From positions 37,877 to 87,988 of the forward strand of contig NZ_MKGR01000016.1 of assembly GCF_001908095.1 (NCBI RefSeq): 50,112 nucleotides of DNA, read 5' to 3'. Each line of letters begins with the position of its first letter. Position 1 is the first letter of the stretch. The notes beneath the pieces are model-generated. The model was not told where the DNA came from. It saw only the letters and a list, made by a program, of their open reading frames with translations, and did no database searches. The DNA is from Xenorhabdus thuongxuanensis. GTDB lineage: Bacteria; Pseudomonadota; Gammaproteobacteria; Enterobacterales; Enterobacteriaceae. The translations under genes and the position numbers were made by a program. Of this stretch, positions 30,832 to 41,015 are shown in pieces.

Positions 30832-32031
30832 CTATTCATCTCTTTTTGACCACGTTTTTTCTTCGGCATTTTTCTTCGGTAACAGTATGGTGAGTAACCC
30901 ATAACCAACAACAGCCGCGGTTGTGGAACCAATCAATATGCCCAAGCGTGAATAAGTACTGAAGGTATCATTGAGACCTTCAAATGCCAGACCTGAGATA
31001 AAGATAGACATGGTAAAACCGATTCCACACAGTACGGAAACAGCAAAGATTTGTTTCATGCCAATTTTTTCCGGCAATTTGGCGATTCCCAGTTTTACCG
31101 AAATCCAGCTAAACAGGAAAATACCCAATGGCTTACCAATAAACAGGCCAAGTGCAATGCCTATTGGTAATATACTGGTTAAGCCACCTAATGTGACGCC
31201 CCGTAGTGAAACACCCGCATTGGCAAAAGCAAACAGTGGCAGAATTAAATAAGCAACCCATGAATGCAGTTCATGCTCCAGGGTTTCTGAGGGTGACTCA
31301 CCTTTTTTATCTCGAAGAGGGATCAAGAATCCAACAATAACGCCAGCCAGTGTGGCATGAACACCTGATTTCAAGATACACACCCATAAAACAGCACCAA
31401 CAATCAGATAAGCGGATGTTTTAGCTATTCCTTTCCAATTCATCCAAGCCAATAGCCCAATCATGGCAGTCGCCAAGCCTAATGCTGCCAAGGATATTGT
31501 TTTGGTATAGAACAAAGCGATAATAATGATGACACCTAAATCATCAATAATCGCCAGCGCAAGCAAAAATACTTTTAATGCGGTGGGAACGCGTTTCCCC
31601 AATAACGCCATGATCCCTAGTGCAAAAGCAATATCTGTTGCGCAGGGAATTGCCCAACCTTGTTGGGTGATTTCATCACTGCCATTAAACAGCAGATAGA
31701 TCAATGCTGGAGCTAACATCCCCCCAAGTGCAGCAATGGCTGGGAAAATGGCTTTGTCGCGACCAGCAAGTGAGCCTTCCATGAGTTCCCGTTTCACTTC
31801 CAGCCCGACAATGAGAAAAAACACGGCCATTAATCCATCATTTATCCATAGTAATAATGGCTTATTGATTTCCAGCGCTGCGAATTGCACTGCAACAGGA
31901 AGGTTGAGAAATTGATGATAAATACCCTGCAATGGCGTATTCGCCATAACCAGCGCAAAAATGGCCGCTATAATGAGAAGGACTCCTCCAGCGGCCTCTA
32001 ATTTCAAAAATTGGCGAATGATTGCAGTCAT
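30832..32031 (-). CDS. nhaA: Na+/H+ antiporter NhaA
   Basis: 399-residue inner-membrane antiporter (E. coli 388), about 12 transmembrane helices. The transport Asp pair lies in the segment [18 protein letters not shown] (Asp163/164 equivalents), with the [14 protein letters not shown] helix before it. It exports sodium at alkaline pH, relevant in insect haemolymph. The gene is divergent from an EamA permease gene with a 207-bp gap, and nhaR follows. Confidence 0.96.
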   Translation of the reverse strand: MTAIIRQFLKLEAAGGVLLIIAAIFALVMANTPLQGIYHQFLNLPVAVQFAALEINKPLLLWINDGLMAVFFLIVGLEVKRELMEGSLAGRDKAIFPAIAALGGMLAPALIYLLFNGSDEITQQGWAIPCATDIAFALGIMALLGKRVPTALKVFLLALAIIDDLGVIIIIALFYTKTISLAALGLATAMIGLLAWMNWKGIAKTSAYLIVGAVLWVCILKSGVHATLAGVIVGFLIPLRDKKGESPSETLEHELHSWVAYLILPLFAFANAGVSLRGVTLGGLTSILPIGIALGLFIGKPLGIFLFSWISVKLGIAKLPEKIGMKQIFAVSVLCGIGFTMSIFISGLAFEGLNDTFSTYSRLGILIGSTTAAVVGYGLLTILLPKKNAEEKTWSKRDE

Positions 32032-32238
32032 GGATAAATTAACCTATGAAATGGATCAAAGTCATGCATGTTATGCTAGTCATAACTTCGGAAAAAGTAG
32101 ATTATTTATGCTATATTAATCGCTATATTCGAATTGTAATATAATGAAATAATATTTTTCGAACTATTGATAAATTACACTGTATAGAAGAAGAAATTTT
32201 AATCATTATTTGTGCTAACGATATGAGTAAGATACTCC

Positions 32239-33084
32239 ATGACAACGTTACTTTTCCTGTTTGTCCTTGGCGCAGCGTTGCTACATGCCAGTTGGAATGC
32301 CTTGGTTAAGATTAGCGCAGATCGGTTCTTGGGCATTTCAATCATTGTCTTTTTTGCCGGAATTATCGCCACATTGGGATTGTTTTGGGTTGAATTGCCA
32401 TCATTATCCTCTCTGCCGTGGTTAATCTTCTCTGCTGTTTTACATACGGCTTATTGTCTGTTTTTAAGCCGCTCTTATGCTACGGGAGATTTAGGGCAGG
32501 TATATCCAATTGCCAGAGGTTGTGCGCCACTCATTACCGCTTTATTTAGTTGGGTAATTTTGCAGGAAATGTTACCTCCCCTTGCTATGTTAGGAGTAGG
32601 GCTTATTATCGTGGGGATTATGTTAATTGCTTTTCCACACGGGAAAAATTCTCTTCAACTGGATCGCAAAACGTTAATTGCAGTAATCACAACATCGGTA
32701 TTTACCGCTGGTTATACTTTATCCGATGGAGCCGGCTCCAGAGCCAGCGATAATACTTTGTCCTATATCTTATGGCTGTTTGCTATCAATGGCTGGGTAA
32801 TGGGCGCAATTATGTATTTCCGGTATTGGAATACTGCCGGAAGGATGCTCCACCAATACTGGAAACAGGGAGTACTGGGCGGGCTGATGCAATTATTGAG
32901 TTATGGCATCGTGATTTGGGCTATGAGCCATGCACCTATCGTGCTGGTTGCGGCATTGCGCGAAACTAGCGTGTTATTTGCAATGTTATTGTCAGTCGTT
33001 ATCTTGCGGGAACCGTTTAGTAAAATGCGATTATTAGCTTGTATTGTGATTGTGGCTGGGGTTATTGGTACGAAGCTAGGGTAA
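32239..33084 (+). CDS. EamA/DMT-superfamily permease
   Basis: 281 residues with about ten hydrophobic helices in two EamA repeats (repeat 1 residues about 5-135, repeat 2 about 145-280). Repeat signatures include HASWNALVKISAD and YPIARGCAPLITALFSWVILQE, with AALRETSVLFAMLLSVVILREPF at the end. Substrate cannot be told from sequence; export of metabolites or amino acids is the usual role. It is monocistronic and convergent with dnaJ, and it is not part of the E. coli gene order here. Confidence 0.82.
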   Translation: MTTLLFLFVLGAALLHASWNALVKISADRFLGISIIVFFAGIIATLGLFWVELPSLSSLPWLIFSAVLHTAYCLFLSRSYATGDLGQVYPIARGCAPLITALFSWVILQEMLPPLAMLGVGLIIVGIMLIAFPHGKNSLQLDRKTLIAVITTSVFTAGYTLSDGAGSRASDNTLSYILWLFAINGWVMGAIMYFRYWNTAGRMLHQYWKQGVLGGLMQLLSYGIVIWAMSHAPIVLVAALRETSVLFAMLLSVVILREPFSKMRLLACIVIVAGVIGTKLG

Positions 33085-33132
33085 AGCAAAAATTCACTTC
33101 CCTTTAAAATTGAAGGTAACTTAATAGATTAG

Positions 33133-33181
33133 AAATCCCGCCGGATTATCAACACATTAGAAAGATAATCAGGCGGGATTT
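33133..33181. terminator. Bidirectional terminator between the EamA gene and dnaJ
   Basis: AAATCCCGCC and GGCGGGATTT form a 10-bp stem, extended inside by GATTATC/GATAATC with a mismatch. The outer AAA/TTT flanks suit both convergent transcripts. Confidence 0.75.
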
Positions 33182-33207
33182 ATGCGAGATCTCACAAAGG
33201 TATCAAA

Positions 33208-34344
33208 TTACTTAGTCAGATCATCAAAAAATTTCTTCACGCCATCAAGGAAACTTTTGGAGCGAGGGCTGTTGGTTTCACCGCTTTTTCCGCCAAAAGA
33301 TTCGCCCAATTTACGCATCAGTTCTTTTTGCTCTTCATTCAGCTTAACCGGTGTTTCTACTACGACACGGCACAGCAAGTCGCCCTGAACACCGCCACGG
33401 ACGGATTTAACACCTTTACCTTTCATACGGAACAACTTGCCAGTCTGGGTTTCCGTCGGGATTTTCAGGCTGACACGACCATCAAGGGTTGGAACTTCAA
33501 TTTCTCCGCCCAATGCCGCGGTTGCGAAGTTGATCGGAACTTCACAATAAAGATTGCTACCATCGCGCTCGAAGATATGGTGAGGCTTGACTTGCACCTG
33601 AACGTACAAATCGCCGGATGGTGCTCCGTGTTCACCGGCTTCACCTTCACCACTCAAGCGAATGCGATCGCCAGTGTCGACGCCTGCTGGAATTTTAACG
33701 GACAGCGTTTTGTATTTTTCAACACGACCATGTCCATGACATTTACCGCAAGGATCTTTGATGATTTTTCCGCGTCCATGACACTGCGGACAAGCCTGTT
33801 GAACTGCGAAGAACCCTTGGCGCATTTGTACCTGACCTGCCCCGTGACAGGTTGGGCAAGTTTCTGGGCTGGTGCCCGCTTTAGCTCCGCTGCCATGACA
33901 GGTATCACAAGATTCCAGGGTTGGAATGCGGATCTCTTTGGTCACACCACGGACAGCTTCTTCCAGGGTTAATTCCATGCTGTAACGCAGGTCTGAGCCA
34001 CGGCTAGGACGCTGCTGACGACGGCCACCACCGAAAATATCTCCGAAAACGTCACCAAAGATATCGCTAAAGTCAGCTCCGCCACCGAAACCACCTGCGC
34101 CACCGCCCATGCCACCCTGTTCAAAGGCTGCGTGACCATATTGGTCATAAGCGGCACGTTTCTGAGAGTCTGTCAGGATCTCATACGCTTCTTTAATTTC
34201 TTTGAATTTACTTTCTGATTCTTTATCACCCTGGTTACGGTCAGGGTGATATTTCATTGCCAGCCGTTTATAGGCTTTTTTGATCTCTTTTTCGTCTGCG
34301 GTTTTGGAAACTCCCAAAACTTCGTAATAATCTTTTTTTGCCAT
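33208..34344 (-). CDS. dnaJ: Chaperone protein DnaJ (Hsp40)
   Basis: 378-residue cochaperone that stimulates DnaK ATPase. Start at 34344 ([14 protein letters not shown]); seven further in-frame codons upstream are not needed. Domains: J-domain with HPD (residues about 1-70), Gly/Phe-rich linker (about 75-105), four CxxCxGxG zinc repeats ([36 protein letters not shown]), then the substrate-binding C-terminus. Follows dnaK by 104 bp. Confidence 0.97.
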   Translation of the reverse strand: MAKKDYYEVLGVSKTADEKEIKKAYKRLAMKYHPDRNQGDKESESKFKEIKEAYEILTDSQKRAAYDQYGHAAFEQGGMGGGAGGFGGGADFSDIFGDVFGDIFGGGRRQQRPSRGSDLRYSMELTLEEAVRGVTKEIRIPTLESCDTCHGSGAKAGTSPETCPTCHGAGQVQMRQGFFAVQQACPQCHGRGKIIKDPCGKCHGHGRVEKYKTLSVKIPAGVDTGDRIRLSGEGEAGEHGAPSGDLYVQVQVKPHHIFERDGSNLYCEVPINFATAALGGEIEVPTLDGRVSLKIPTETQTGKLFRMKGKGVKSVRGGVQGDLLCRVVVETPVKLNEEQKELMRKLGESFGGKSGETNSPRSKSFLDGVKKFFDDLTK

Positions 34345-34370
34345 CGTATTGTTTACCCTTAACACGCACG

Positions 34371-34430
34371 CACGGGCGTGGAGTTACCTCAACGCCCGTG
34401 CCAGTTAACAAGTAACAGGCGCCCTGTTAC
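34371..34430. other. Two hairpins in the dnaK-dnaJ intergenic gap
   Basis: CACGGGCGT/ACGCCCGTG (34371-34400) and GTAACAGG/CCTGTTAC (34412-34430) are strong stems with no T-run. They probably protect dnaK mRNA or reduce flow into dnaJ. Confidence 0.5.
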
Positions 34431-34448
34431 TTTGCCCGCTAAGGGCTA

Positions 34449-36362
34449 TTATTTTTTGTCTTTAACTTCTTCGAATTCAGCGTCTACAACGTCGTCGTCT
34501 TTCTTCGCGTTGTTTGCGCCAGCATCGGCAGCAGCACCAGCCTGGGCTTGTTGTTGTGCAATTTCCAGCAGTTTCTTGGATGCTTCAACCAGGGCTTGGA
34601 TCTTCGCTTCAATTTCAGCTTTATCTTCGCCTTTCGCAGCAGTTTCCAGTTCAGAAGTTGCTTTCTCGATTGCCGCTTTATCATCCGCAGTGAGTTTGTC
34701 ACCCGCTTCTTCAACTTGCTTACGAGTGCCGTGGATCAATTGGTCAGCTTGGTTACGAATCTGAACCAACTCTTCAAACTTGCGGTCAGCTTCTGCGTTT
34801 GCTTCTGCGTCACGTACCATCTGTTGGATTTCTTCTTCGTTCAAACCAGAAGATGCCTTGATGGTGATGTTTTGCTCACGGCCCGAGTTTTTGTCTTTCG
34901 CAGAAACGTGCAGGATGCCGTCAGCATCGATATCGAAAGTAACTTCGATCTGCGGAGTACCGCGCATTGCTGGCTGGATACCATCCAGGTTGAACTGACC
35001 CAGAGATTTGTTATCGCTGGCACGCTTACGCTCACCTTGTAGTACATGGATCGTTACCGCAGACTGGTTGTCTTCCGCTGTAGAGAACACTTGACTATGT
35101 TTAGTTGGGATAGTGGTGTTCTTAGAAATCAGGGAAGTCATCACGCCGCCCATGGTTTCAATACCCAGAGACAGTGGAGTTACGTCCAGCAGCAGAACGT
35201 CTTTCACGTCACCAGCCAGTACACCGCCTTGAACTGCTGCACCCATTGCAACTGCTTCATCTGGGTTCACGTCTTTACGTGGTTCTTTGCCGAAGAAATC
35301 TGCAACTGCTTTCTGCACCAGTGGCATACGAGTCTGACCACCAACCAGAATAACGTCGTTAACGTCAGAGACAGACAGGCCCGCGTCATTCAATGCAACT
35401 TTCAGAGGCTCGATAGAACGTTTAACCAAGTCTTCAACCAGAGATTCCAGTTTTGCACGAGTCACTTTAATGTTCATGTGCTTAGGACCGGTTGCATCTG
35501 CTGTGATGTATGGCAGGTTTACATCAGTCTGCTGTGCAGAAGAAAGTTCGATTTTCGCTTTTTCTGCTGCTTCTTTCAGACGCTGCATTGCCAGTGGGTC
35601 ATTACGCAGATCGATGCCTTGTTCTTTCTTAAATTCGTCAACCAGATAGTTGATCATGCGGCTGTCGAAATCTTCACCACCTAAGTGGGTATCACCATTG
35701 GTTGCCAGAACTTCATACGTTTTTTCGCCATCAACTTCATCGATTTCGATGATAGAGATGTCGAAAGTACCACCACCCAAGTCATAAACTGCGATGGTGC
35801 GGTTGCCCACTTCTCTGTCCAGGCCGTAAGCCAGTGCAGCCGCAGTGGGTTCGTTGATGATACGCTTAACTTCCAGACCTGCGATACGGCCAGCATCTTT
35901 AGTTGCCTGACGCTGTGCGTCGTTGAAGTATGCAGGAACGGTGATAACTGCTTCGGTTACTGGTTCTCCCAGATAATCTTCCGCGGTTTTCTTCATTTTT
36001 TTCAGAACTTCAGCAGAAACCTGAGGTGGAGCTATTTTTTGGCCTTTGACTTCCAGCCACGCATCGCCGTTGTCTGCACCCATGATTTTGTATGGCATGA
36101 TAGATACGTCACGCTGCACTTCTTCGTCTTGGAAACGACGGCCAATCAAGCGTTTAATGGCGAACAGGGTGTTTTGCGGGTTAGTAACAGCCTGACGTTT
36201 AGCTGGTTGACCAACCAGAGTTTCACCATCCTGAGTATATGCGATGATAGAAGGTGTGGTACGGTCACCTTCGCTGTTTTCAAGCACACGAGTGGTTGTG
36301 CCGTCCATAATTGCTACACAAGAGTTGGTAGTTCCCAAGTCGATACCAATAATTTTACCCAT
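34449..36362 (-). CDS. dnaK: Chaperone protein DnaK (Hsp70)
   Basis: 637 residues. ATPase domain begins [21 protein letters not shown], with [13 protein letters not shown], then the substrate-binding domain from about residue 390 and a lid ending in Ala/Gln-rich then acidic [12 protein letters not shown], which is the enteric C-terminal signature (EEVKDKK). Transcribed from the sigma-32 promoter upstream. Confidence 0.98.
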   Translation of the reverse strand: MGKIIGIDLGTTNSCVAIMDGTTTRVLENSEGDRTTPSIIAYTQDGETLVGQPAKRQAVTNPQNTLFAIKRLIGRRFQDEEVQRDVSIMPYKIMGADNGDAWLEVKGQKIAPPQVSAEVLKKMKKTAEDYLGEPVTEAVITVPAYFNDAQRQATKDAGRIAGLEVKRIINEPTAAALAYGLDREVGNRTIAVYDLGGGTFDISIIEIDEVDGEKTYEVLATNGDTHLGGEDFDSRMINYLVDEFKKEQGIDLRNDPLAMQRLKEAAEKAKIELSSAQQTDVNLPYITADATGPKHMNIKVTRAKLESLVEDLVKRSIEPLKVALNDAGLSVSDVNDVILVGGQTRMPLVQKAVADFFGKEPRKDVNPDEAVAMGAAVQGGVLAGDVKDVLLLDVTPLSLGIETMGGVMTSLISKNTTIPTKHSQVFSTAEDNQSAVTIHVLQGERKRASDNKSLGQFNLDGIQPAMRGTPQIEVTFDIDADGILHVSAKDKNSGREQNITIKASSGLNEEEIQQMVRDAEANAEADRKFEELVQIRNQADQLIHGTRKQVEEAGDKLTADDKAAIEKATSELETAAKGEDKAEIEAKIQALVEASKKLLEIAQQQAQAGAAADAGANNAKKDDDVVDAEFEEVKDKK

Positions 36363-36510
36363 CTAAACGCCTCCACAAAAAATTCATATATTCGGTCAAG
36401 TTACTAGCTATATGAGGACGAATGTTTGCTTTTCAATGGCCCTGTTTGCCAGAAATTCCTCATTTTGTTTTCCAGCTAATGCCGAAATATTCAGTAGTAA
36501 CTGTAGTTGA

Positions 36511-36550
36511 GACTTAGATGGGGTCATTCATCTCGTCATCAAGGGGAGAA
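36511..36550 (-). promoter_or_regulatory. Sigma-32 heat-shock promoter of dnaKJ
   Basis: On the minus strand CCCCTTGATGA (-35) and GACCCCATCTA (-10) have the standard sigma-32 spacing and are nearly identical to E. coli dnaK P1. It lies about 150 bases before the dnaK ATG, in the 348-bp region divergent to satP. The remainder holds A/T tracts and the satP promoter. Confidence 0.88.
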
Positions 36551-36710
36551 TTGAAAAAAAATTGAGATTTAATAAAAAAATTTTTCACGAGCCATTGTGT
36601 AGTTGATGTCATCACATTATGATTCGCCGCCTTTTCTGATTTCGTGGTGCAGGAAAGCGCCACGATAATTTTTTGAGTATTTTGTTTTATTTGAATTTTT
36701 TAGGGGAAAT

Positions 36711-37283
36711 ATGCATTCTAATCAGTTGGCAAACCCAGGCCCACTGGGTTTAATGGGTTTTGGCATGACAACCATTTTGTTGAATCTGCACAATGCAGGT
36801 TTTTTCCCATTAGCCTCAGTAATTTTGAGCATGGGAATTTTTTATGGTGGTTTGGCTCAGATTCTGGCCGGCATCTTTGAGTATAAAAAAGGAAATACGT
36901 TTGCTGCAACCGCATTTACCTCTTACGGTTTGTTTTGGTTGAGCCTGATTGCTTTGCTGCTCCTGCCAAAAATGGGGCTGGCTGAAGCAACCAGCAATGC
37001 GTTCCTTGGCGTTTATCTCGCTCTATGGGGAATTTTCACGCTGTTTATGTTCTTTGGTACGTTGAAAGCTAACCGTGTCCTGCAATTTGTCTTTGGCAGC
37101 TTGACGCTGCTGTTTGCACTGCTGGCAATTGGCAATATCACCGGTAATGCCAGCATCTTGACCTTCGCAGGTTTTGAAGGCGTTATCTGTGGTGCGAGTG
37201 CTTTCTATCTGGCAATGGCTGAAGTTCTGAATGAACAATATGGCCGTACTGTTCTGCCGATTGGTGAAGTGAAACACGCTTAA
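36711..37283 (+). CDS. satP: Acetate/succinate:H+ symporter (AceTr family)
   Basis: 190-residue inner-membrane protein with six predicted helices (E. coli SatP/YaaH 188). The family motif [18 protein letters not shown] sits at residues 7-24; ALGNLNE-type ending is replaced by [16 protein letters not shown] as in E. coli. SD AGGGGAA precedes the ATG. Divergent to dnaK, as in E. coli. Takes up acetate and succinate. Confidence 0.95.
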   Translation: MHSNQLANPGPLGLMGFGMTTILLNLHNAGFFPLASVILSMGIFYGGLAQILAGIFEYKKGNTFAATAFTSYGLFWLSLIALLLLPKMGLAEATSNAFLGVYLALWGIFTLFMFFGTLKANRVLQFVFGSLTLLFALLAIGNITGNASILTFAGFEGVICGASAFYLAMAEVLNEQYGRTVLPIGEVKHA

Positions 37284-37294
37284 CCGTTTTTAGA

Positions 37295-37321
37295 CAGGAT
37301 GAGTGATTTATGCTCATCCTG
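37295..37321. terminator. Hairpin between satP and the MFS transporter
   Basis: CAGGATGAG and CTCATCCTG form a 9-bp stem with a 9-base loop in the 60-bp gap between convergent genes. The T-runs on both sides are weak, so terminator function is probable but not certain. Confidence 0.55.
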
Positions 37322-37343
37322 CACTTTATTTCCATCTGCTTTT

Positions 37344-38615
37344 TCAGATAGATTTTTTCCGCAAGTAAAACCCCAATAAAAGACCGACAGCCGATAAAGT
37401 CATCATATAGTAAGCGGGGGCCAGTGAGGTATATGCCAGCAATAAGGTGACGAAAATAGGTGTCAATCCACCAAAAATGGCATAAGCCAAATTATATGAA
37501 AATGAAATGCCACTGAACCTGACTTCTGGCGGATAGCTCTTTACCATGACAAAAGGAGTTGCGCCAATCACACCTACAGCCAGACCAGCGAGGGAATAAG
37601 CACTAAATAGTTTAAGCGGTTCATGGCTAATATTGTGGTAGAAAAACCATGTTGTGGCAGCTAATAGAATGCAACCGATAATCAGCACGATACCGGCTCC
37701 CCATTTATCACATAAATATCCTACAGAGATACAGCCAATCGCCAATGAAATGATGGCCAGACTGTTTGCTTTCAAAGTCAGTGATTGTTCCAGATTAAAT
37801 ACTGTCTGCATATAGGTTGGCGTCATCAAGATGACAACGACAATGCCTGCGGAAAGGAGCCATGTCAGCAGCATGGAAATAGAGATGGCGCGCTTGTGAT
37901 TAAAAACGACAGTTTTTAGTGGTAACTCTTCTGCCAACGCTTTGCGTTCCTGCATTTCCTTGAAGACAGGGGTTTCATGCAACCAACGGCGCAGATACAT
38001 GGCGCATAAACCGAAAATACCGCCTAAGAAAAATGGCAGGCGCCATGCCCAATCCAAGACTTCTTGTCTGGAATAAATAGTAGTAATAATGGTTGCTACG
38101 AGAGAACCAAATAAAATCCCCAAACTCAATCCTGCCGTTAAAACACCACAGGCAAATCCGACACGTTTATGAGGAACATGTTCTGCCACAAAAACCCAAG
38201 CTCCGGGCACTTCTCCACCAATTGCAGCGCCCTGCATAATCCGCATTAATAACAGAAGAATAGGGGCAGTAATACCTATGGTATCATAGGTGGGTAACAT
38301 GCCAATGGCCAGTGTTGGTATGGCCATCATCAATATGCTGAGTGAAAACATTTTCTTACGCCCAATGAGATCGCCAAAATGAGCCATGACTATCCCACCT
38401 AAAGGCCGAACCAGATAACCCGCTGCAAAAATACCAAATGTCTGTAGTTGTCTGAGCCATTCAGGTATATCCGCAGGGAAGAAGAGTTCTCCAAGTGCAA
38501 CAGCAAAAAAGACAAAGATAATAAAGTCGTAAAATTCCAGTGCGCCACCTAAAGCCGCTAAGGACAGCGTTTTATAATCTTGTTTATTTAATGGACGATT
38601 GTGATGTTGTGACAT
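37344..38615 (-). CDS. MFS transporter, metabolite:H+ symporter-like
   Basis: 423 residues, about 12 helices. Motifs: ALGGALEFYDFIIF in helix 1, GIVMAHFGDLIGRKKMF (loop 2-3 signature), RIMQGAAIGGEVPGAWVFVAEHVP in helix 4; these resemble the MHS branch (ProP, ShiA, YhjE) rather than drug-efflux DHA types. It is the last minus-strand gene beyond the biosynthetic operon, separated by 305 bp. Holomycin loci do have an MFS exporter (HlmH), so a role in product export is possible, but the subfamily points more to an uptake-type symporter. Confidence 0.75.
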   Translation of the reverse strand: MSQHHNRPLNKQDYKTLSLAALGGALEFYDFIIFVFFAVALGELFFPADIPEWLRQLQTFGIFAAGYLVRPLGGIVMAHFGDLIGRKKMFSLSILMMAIPTLAIGMLPTYDTIGITAPILLLLMRIMQGAAIGGEVPGAWVFVAEHVPHKRVGFACGVLTAGLSLGILFGSLVATIITTIYSRQEVLDWAWRLPFFLGGIFGLCAMYLRRWLHETPVFKEMQERKALAEELPLKTVVFNHKRAISISMLLTWLLSAGIVVVILMTPTYMQTVFNLEQSLTLKANSLAIISLAIGCISVGYLCDKWGAGIVLIIGCILLAATTWFFYHNISHEPLKLFSAYSLAGLAVGVIGATPFVMVKSYPPEVRFSGISFSYNLAYAIFGGLTPIFVTLLLAYTSLAPAYYMMTLSAVGLLLGFYLRKKSI

Positions 38616-38920
38616 AAGTTACCGATTTATAGTTATAAAATGGGTTATAAGGTGTTTATTTTCAATGTTCTGGCCAGACTCAAAATAGATGAAAATAAAA
38701 CTTATGCTATATTAAAAGATATTTATTCTACAAATTTTAAAAAGAACCCATTGTGGTAATATGTAACTTATATTTGAATAAAGGAAGAATTTACAGCTAT
38801 ATATCAGGGAAAATGTGAAATAAAAGAGTACCCAGCCCACATGTTAGATCACTTTCATGTCGAATATTTTTTGTCAATTAAGGGGCGAAATACTCTTCCA
38901 TAACGCGATTAATCTCGAAC
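38616..38920 (-). other. Gap between the flavoprotein and MFS genes
   Basis: 305 bases without a supported gene. A tiny frame after the flavoprotein stop ends MEEYFAP and is not convincing. AT-rich sequence near 38690-38790 is the likely MFS promoter region. The gap suggests that the transporter has its own promoter. Confidence 0.4.
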
Positions 38921-39496
38921 TTATTCTGACAGATGTTGTTTCAGTAGTGAAATAACTGTTTCAATATCTGGTAATGAAGGATGTCCAACCATTCGTTGTA
39001 GTGAAACATCAAAATTTTCATGCCATACGGGTTCAATAACATGATAGCCATCATCACGTAATTGAGTGATATTGCGACGTGTCGCTTTTTTTTCCCACAT
39101 CACGTGTCCCATGACTGGGAAAAACAGTACAGGAAATGTGGAGGCCAGAACGACAGTTGTTAATCGATTGGTTGCGCCACCACAAGCAACGGTCGCAAGT
39201 GTATTAGCCGTTGCAGGTAAAACTGCGAGAATGTCATGATCTGCGACAATGCGTGAAGGTTTGTCTGTTGGCCAATCCTGTGGCATCTCTCCGCTAATGA
39301 CCCGATCGGCATAGAGTGCTATGGTTGAGGCGGGTAAAAAGGTAGTGGCATTGTTTGTCATCAATACTGTTAATGTACAGTCGATCGTCGCCTTAATTGC
39401 TGAAAGATATTTGGGGAGGAGAGTGATATCTACTGACCCAGTTGCCCCAATTAAGATCCGAGGTTTTATCTGTGGAGTTATTTCATCATTTTTCAT
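38921..39496 (-). CDS. Flavoprotein decarboxylase of the HFCD family (PPC-DC/EpiD-like, HlmF-type)
   Basis: 191-residue FMN protein. FMN contacts: ILIGATGSV (residues 14-22) and LPATANTLATVA (93-104). The substrate clamp appears as FPVMGHVMWEKK (about 126-137), a variant of P-x-M-N-x-x-M-W with Gly for Asn. In EpiD and PPC decarboxylase the family removes CO2 oxidatively from a C-terminal or N-linked cysteine to give an ene-thiol. In holomycin biosynthesis HlmF is assigned the same step on the Cys-Cys intermediate. The conserved catalytic His usually 14 residues before P-x-S-A-N-T is not at that place; the nearest His is His87. Confidence 0.8.
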   Translation of the reverse strand: MKNDEITPQIKPRILIGATGSVDITLLPKYLSAIKATIDCTLTVLMTNNATTFLPASTIALYADRVISGEMPQDWPTDKPSRIVADHDILAVLPATANTLATVACGGATNRLTTVVLASTFPVLFFPVMGHVMWEKKATRRNITQLRDDGYHVIEPVWHENFDVSLQRMVGHPSLPDIETVISLLKQHLSE

Positions 39497-39530
39497 CGGT
39501 AAATTAGCCTCTTATTATAAAAATAGATGA

Positions 39531-40373
39531 TTAGCTATACGCGTTAGCGTGTTCCAGTAATCCGTCTAGTTGTACTAAGTAAGAACTTCTGCCACGCTCT
39601 TGCCATTCCCGCGGATATCCCAAAGAGACTTCCAAATGAGCAACATCTTGAATATATTCGAGATTAGGAATGTGTAGGTGTCCATATACCACCATACGAA
39701 CCCCTTTTTTTGATGCCCATTGGTGAGTTTTTTCACTGCCACACCAAATGGAAAATTCGATGTTACGTAAGGATTCGAGCGGCTTACGGATGATGGGGAA
39801 ATGGCTTATCAGTACGATATCTTCGCCATCTGGAATGGCGTTCAAGCGTTTGTCGGTATATTGGATACGTTCCCGACACCAATCGATAATATTTCTATGG
39901 GGATAGGTTTTCAGGAAGAACTCGTCAGAGCTAATGACACCACAACGACGAGCGCGCTCTATGGCCTGTTCCGCCGTATAGTCATAGGTATTTCTAAATG
40001 AATAATCGTATAGGGTAAAAATAGGGGCAATGGTCACCGTTGTACCATTGCCCATGTGGTAATGACGAAATTCATCTTCGGGGGTGAGTACGTTATGCTG
40101 CCGGCAGATATTGACCAGATGTTCATAACGCAGTACGCCAGGCAACTTTAATTGATCTTTTGGTGTGCACCAGAGTTCATGATTTCCTGGCGTCCAGACG
40201 ACTTGAGCAAACCGTTGGGAAAGCATACTGATGACCCATGTAAAGTCTGACTCCTGTTCTGCGATGTCGCCTGCCAGCAGCAGCCAATCGTCAGGTGTTG
40301 ATGGCCTGAATGATTCGACTATAGCCCTATTTGTTGCATGAGATACATGTAAATCACTGACGGCCAACAGCAT
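39531..40373 (-). CDS. Calcineurin-like metallophosphoesterase within the biosynthetic operon
   Basis: 280 residues. All five metallophosphoesterase blocks are present: SDLHVSH (residues 6-12), LLAGDIAE, PGNHELWC, VLISHFPI, VVYGHLHIPN. It lies 41 bp after the globin gene and 34 bp before the flavoprotein gene, so it is cotranscribed. I do not recall such an enzyme in the core holomycin set. It could remove a phosphate or CoA/phosphopantetheine-type group from a protected intermediate, or be a passenger. Substrate unknown. Confidence 0.82.
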   Translation of the reverse strand: MLLAVSDLHVSHATNRAIVESFRPSTPDDWLLLAGDIAEQESDFTWVISMLSQRFAQVVWTPGNHELWCTPKDQLKLPGVLRYEHLVNICRQHNVLTPEDEFRHYHMGNGTTVTIAPIFTLYDYSFRNTYDYTAEQAIERARRCGVISSDEFFLKTYPHRNIIDWCRERIQYTDKRLNAIPDGEDIVLISHFPIIRKPLESLRNIEFSIWCGSEKTHQWASKKGVRMVVYGHLHIPNLEYIQDVAHLEVSLGYPREWQERGRSSYLVQLDGLLEHANAYS

Positions 40374-40414
40374 AAGCTCACCTCTCTAACTTTACTTGTA
40401 AGTTTCTTTAAAAA

Positions 40415-40879
40415 TCAAGGGGTTCCTGGAGGGGCTTCTCCCCATCCCCATTTAGGTACAGTTTCGCGACGTGAAGGGGCAGCATTGGGTTGAGAATTGG
40501 CCTCAGCCCTGCGTGAACCCCACTCGATGTAACCGGCGAATGCTGCGCGAAATTCAGGATCAGAAGGTAAGCCGATTTCATCAGCAGATTCCATTAACAG
40601 TTCTACCCATCTCTTTCTTTGTTCAGATTGAATGCTTCTGCCTCTGTGACGGCTTATCATAACTTTGAAGCCACCACGATCTTTGGTATAGAGATTTTCT
40701 CCGCCGAGTACTTCTTCCAACCACATGGCGACGTGACCAGGGTGATCGGATTTCATATTTTTAAACAGCGGAGCAAGCAGCTCATCTTTTTCAACCTTGG
40801 CATAAAAGGTGTCCATGAGTTTCATGAGAACCTCACGGCCTCCCATCCATTCAAATAAGGTCGGTGTTTCATTTGCCAT
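40415..40879 (-). CDS. Truncated (2/2) globin, group II type, HlmG-like
   Basis: About 154 residues. Start set at 40879 (MANETPTLFEW) with GAGAGG seven bases upstream; the ATG five codons earlier would overlap that SD. Group II trHb features: FEWMGG, Tyr in TFYAKV (B10), proximal His in ISRHRGRS, and Trp in RKRW (G8). The tail is Pro/Arg-rich (about residues 125-154). A globin (HlmG) is encoded in holomycin clusters, where its role is undefined; oxygen supply or NO protection for the flavin oxidases is a guess. It lies 136 bp after the acyl-CoA dehydrogenase gene. Confidence 0.85.
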   Translation of the reverse strand: MANETPTLFEWMGGREVLMKLMDTFYAKVEKDELLAPLFKNMKSDHPGHVAMWLEEVLGGENLYTKDRGGFKVMISRHRGRSIQSEQRKRWVELLMESADEIGLPSDPEFRAAFAGYIEWGSRRAEANSQPNAAPSRRETVPKWGWGEAPPGTP

Positions 40880-41015
40880 AACATAACCTCTCATATGAAT
40901 ACATTTATTAATGATGTTGCGATTCAGGTAATGGCTGTTTGTTGATATCCATTACCCTAACTCCAAAGACGCAATGGCCTTGACCTTATCCCCTCCCACT
41001 GCGTATTACTGTGTC

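Noticed and set aside
33328-33972. 214-codon plus-strand ORF opposite dnaJ
   Set aside because: Antisense shadow of dnaJ with no plausible domain.
35685-36407. 240-codon plus-strand ORF opposite dnaK
   Set aside because: Fully antisense to the N-terminal part of dnaK, whose codon bias commonly leaves the opposite frame open. It lacks any family motif.
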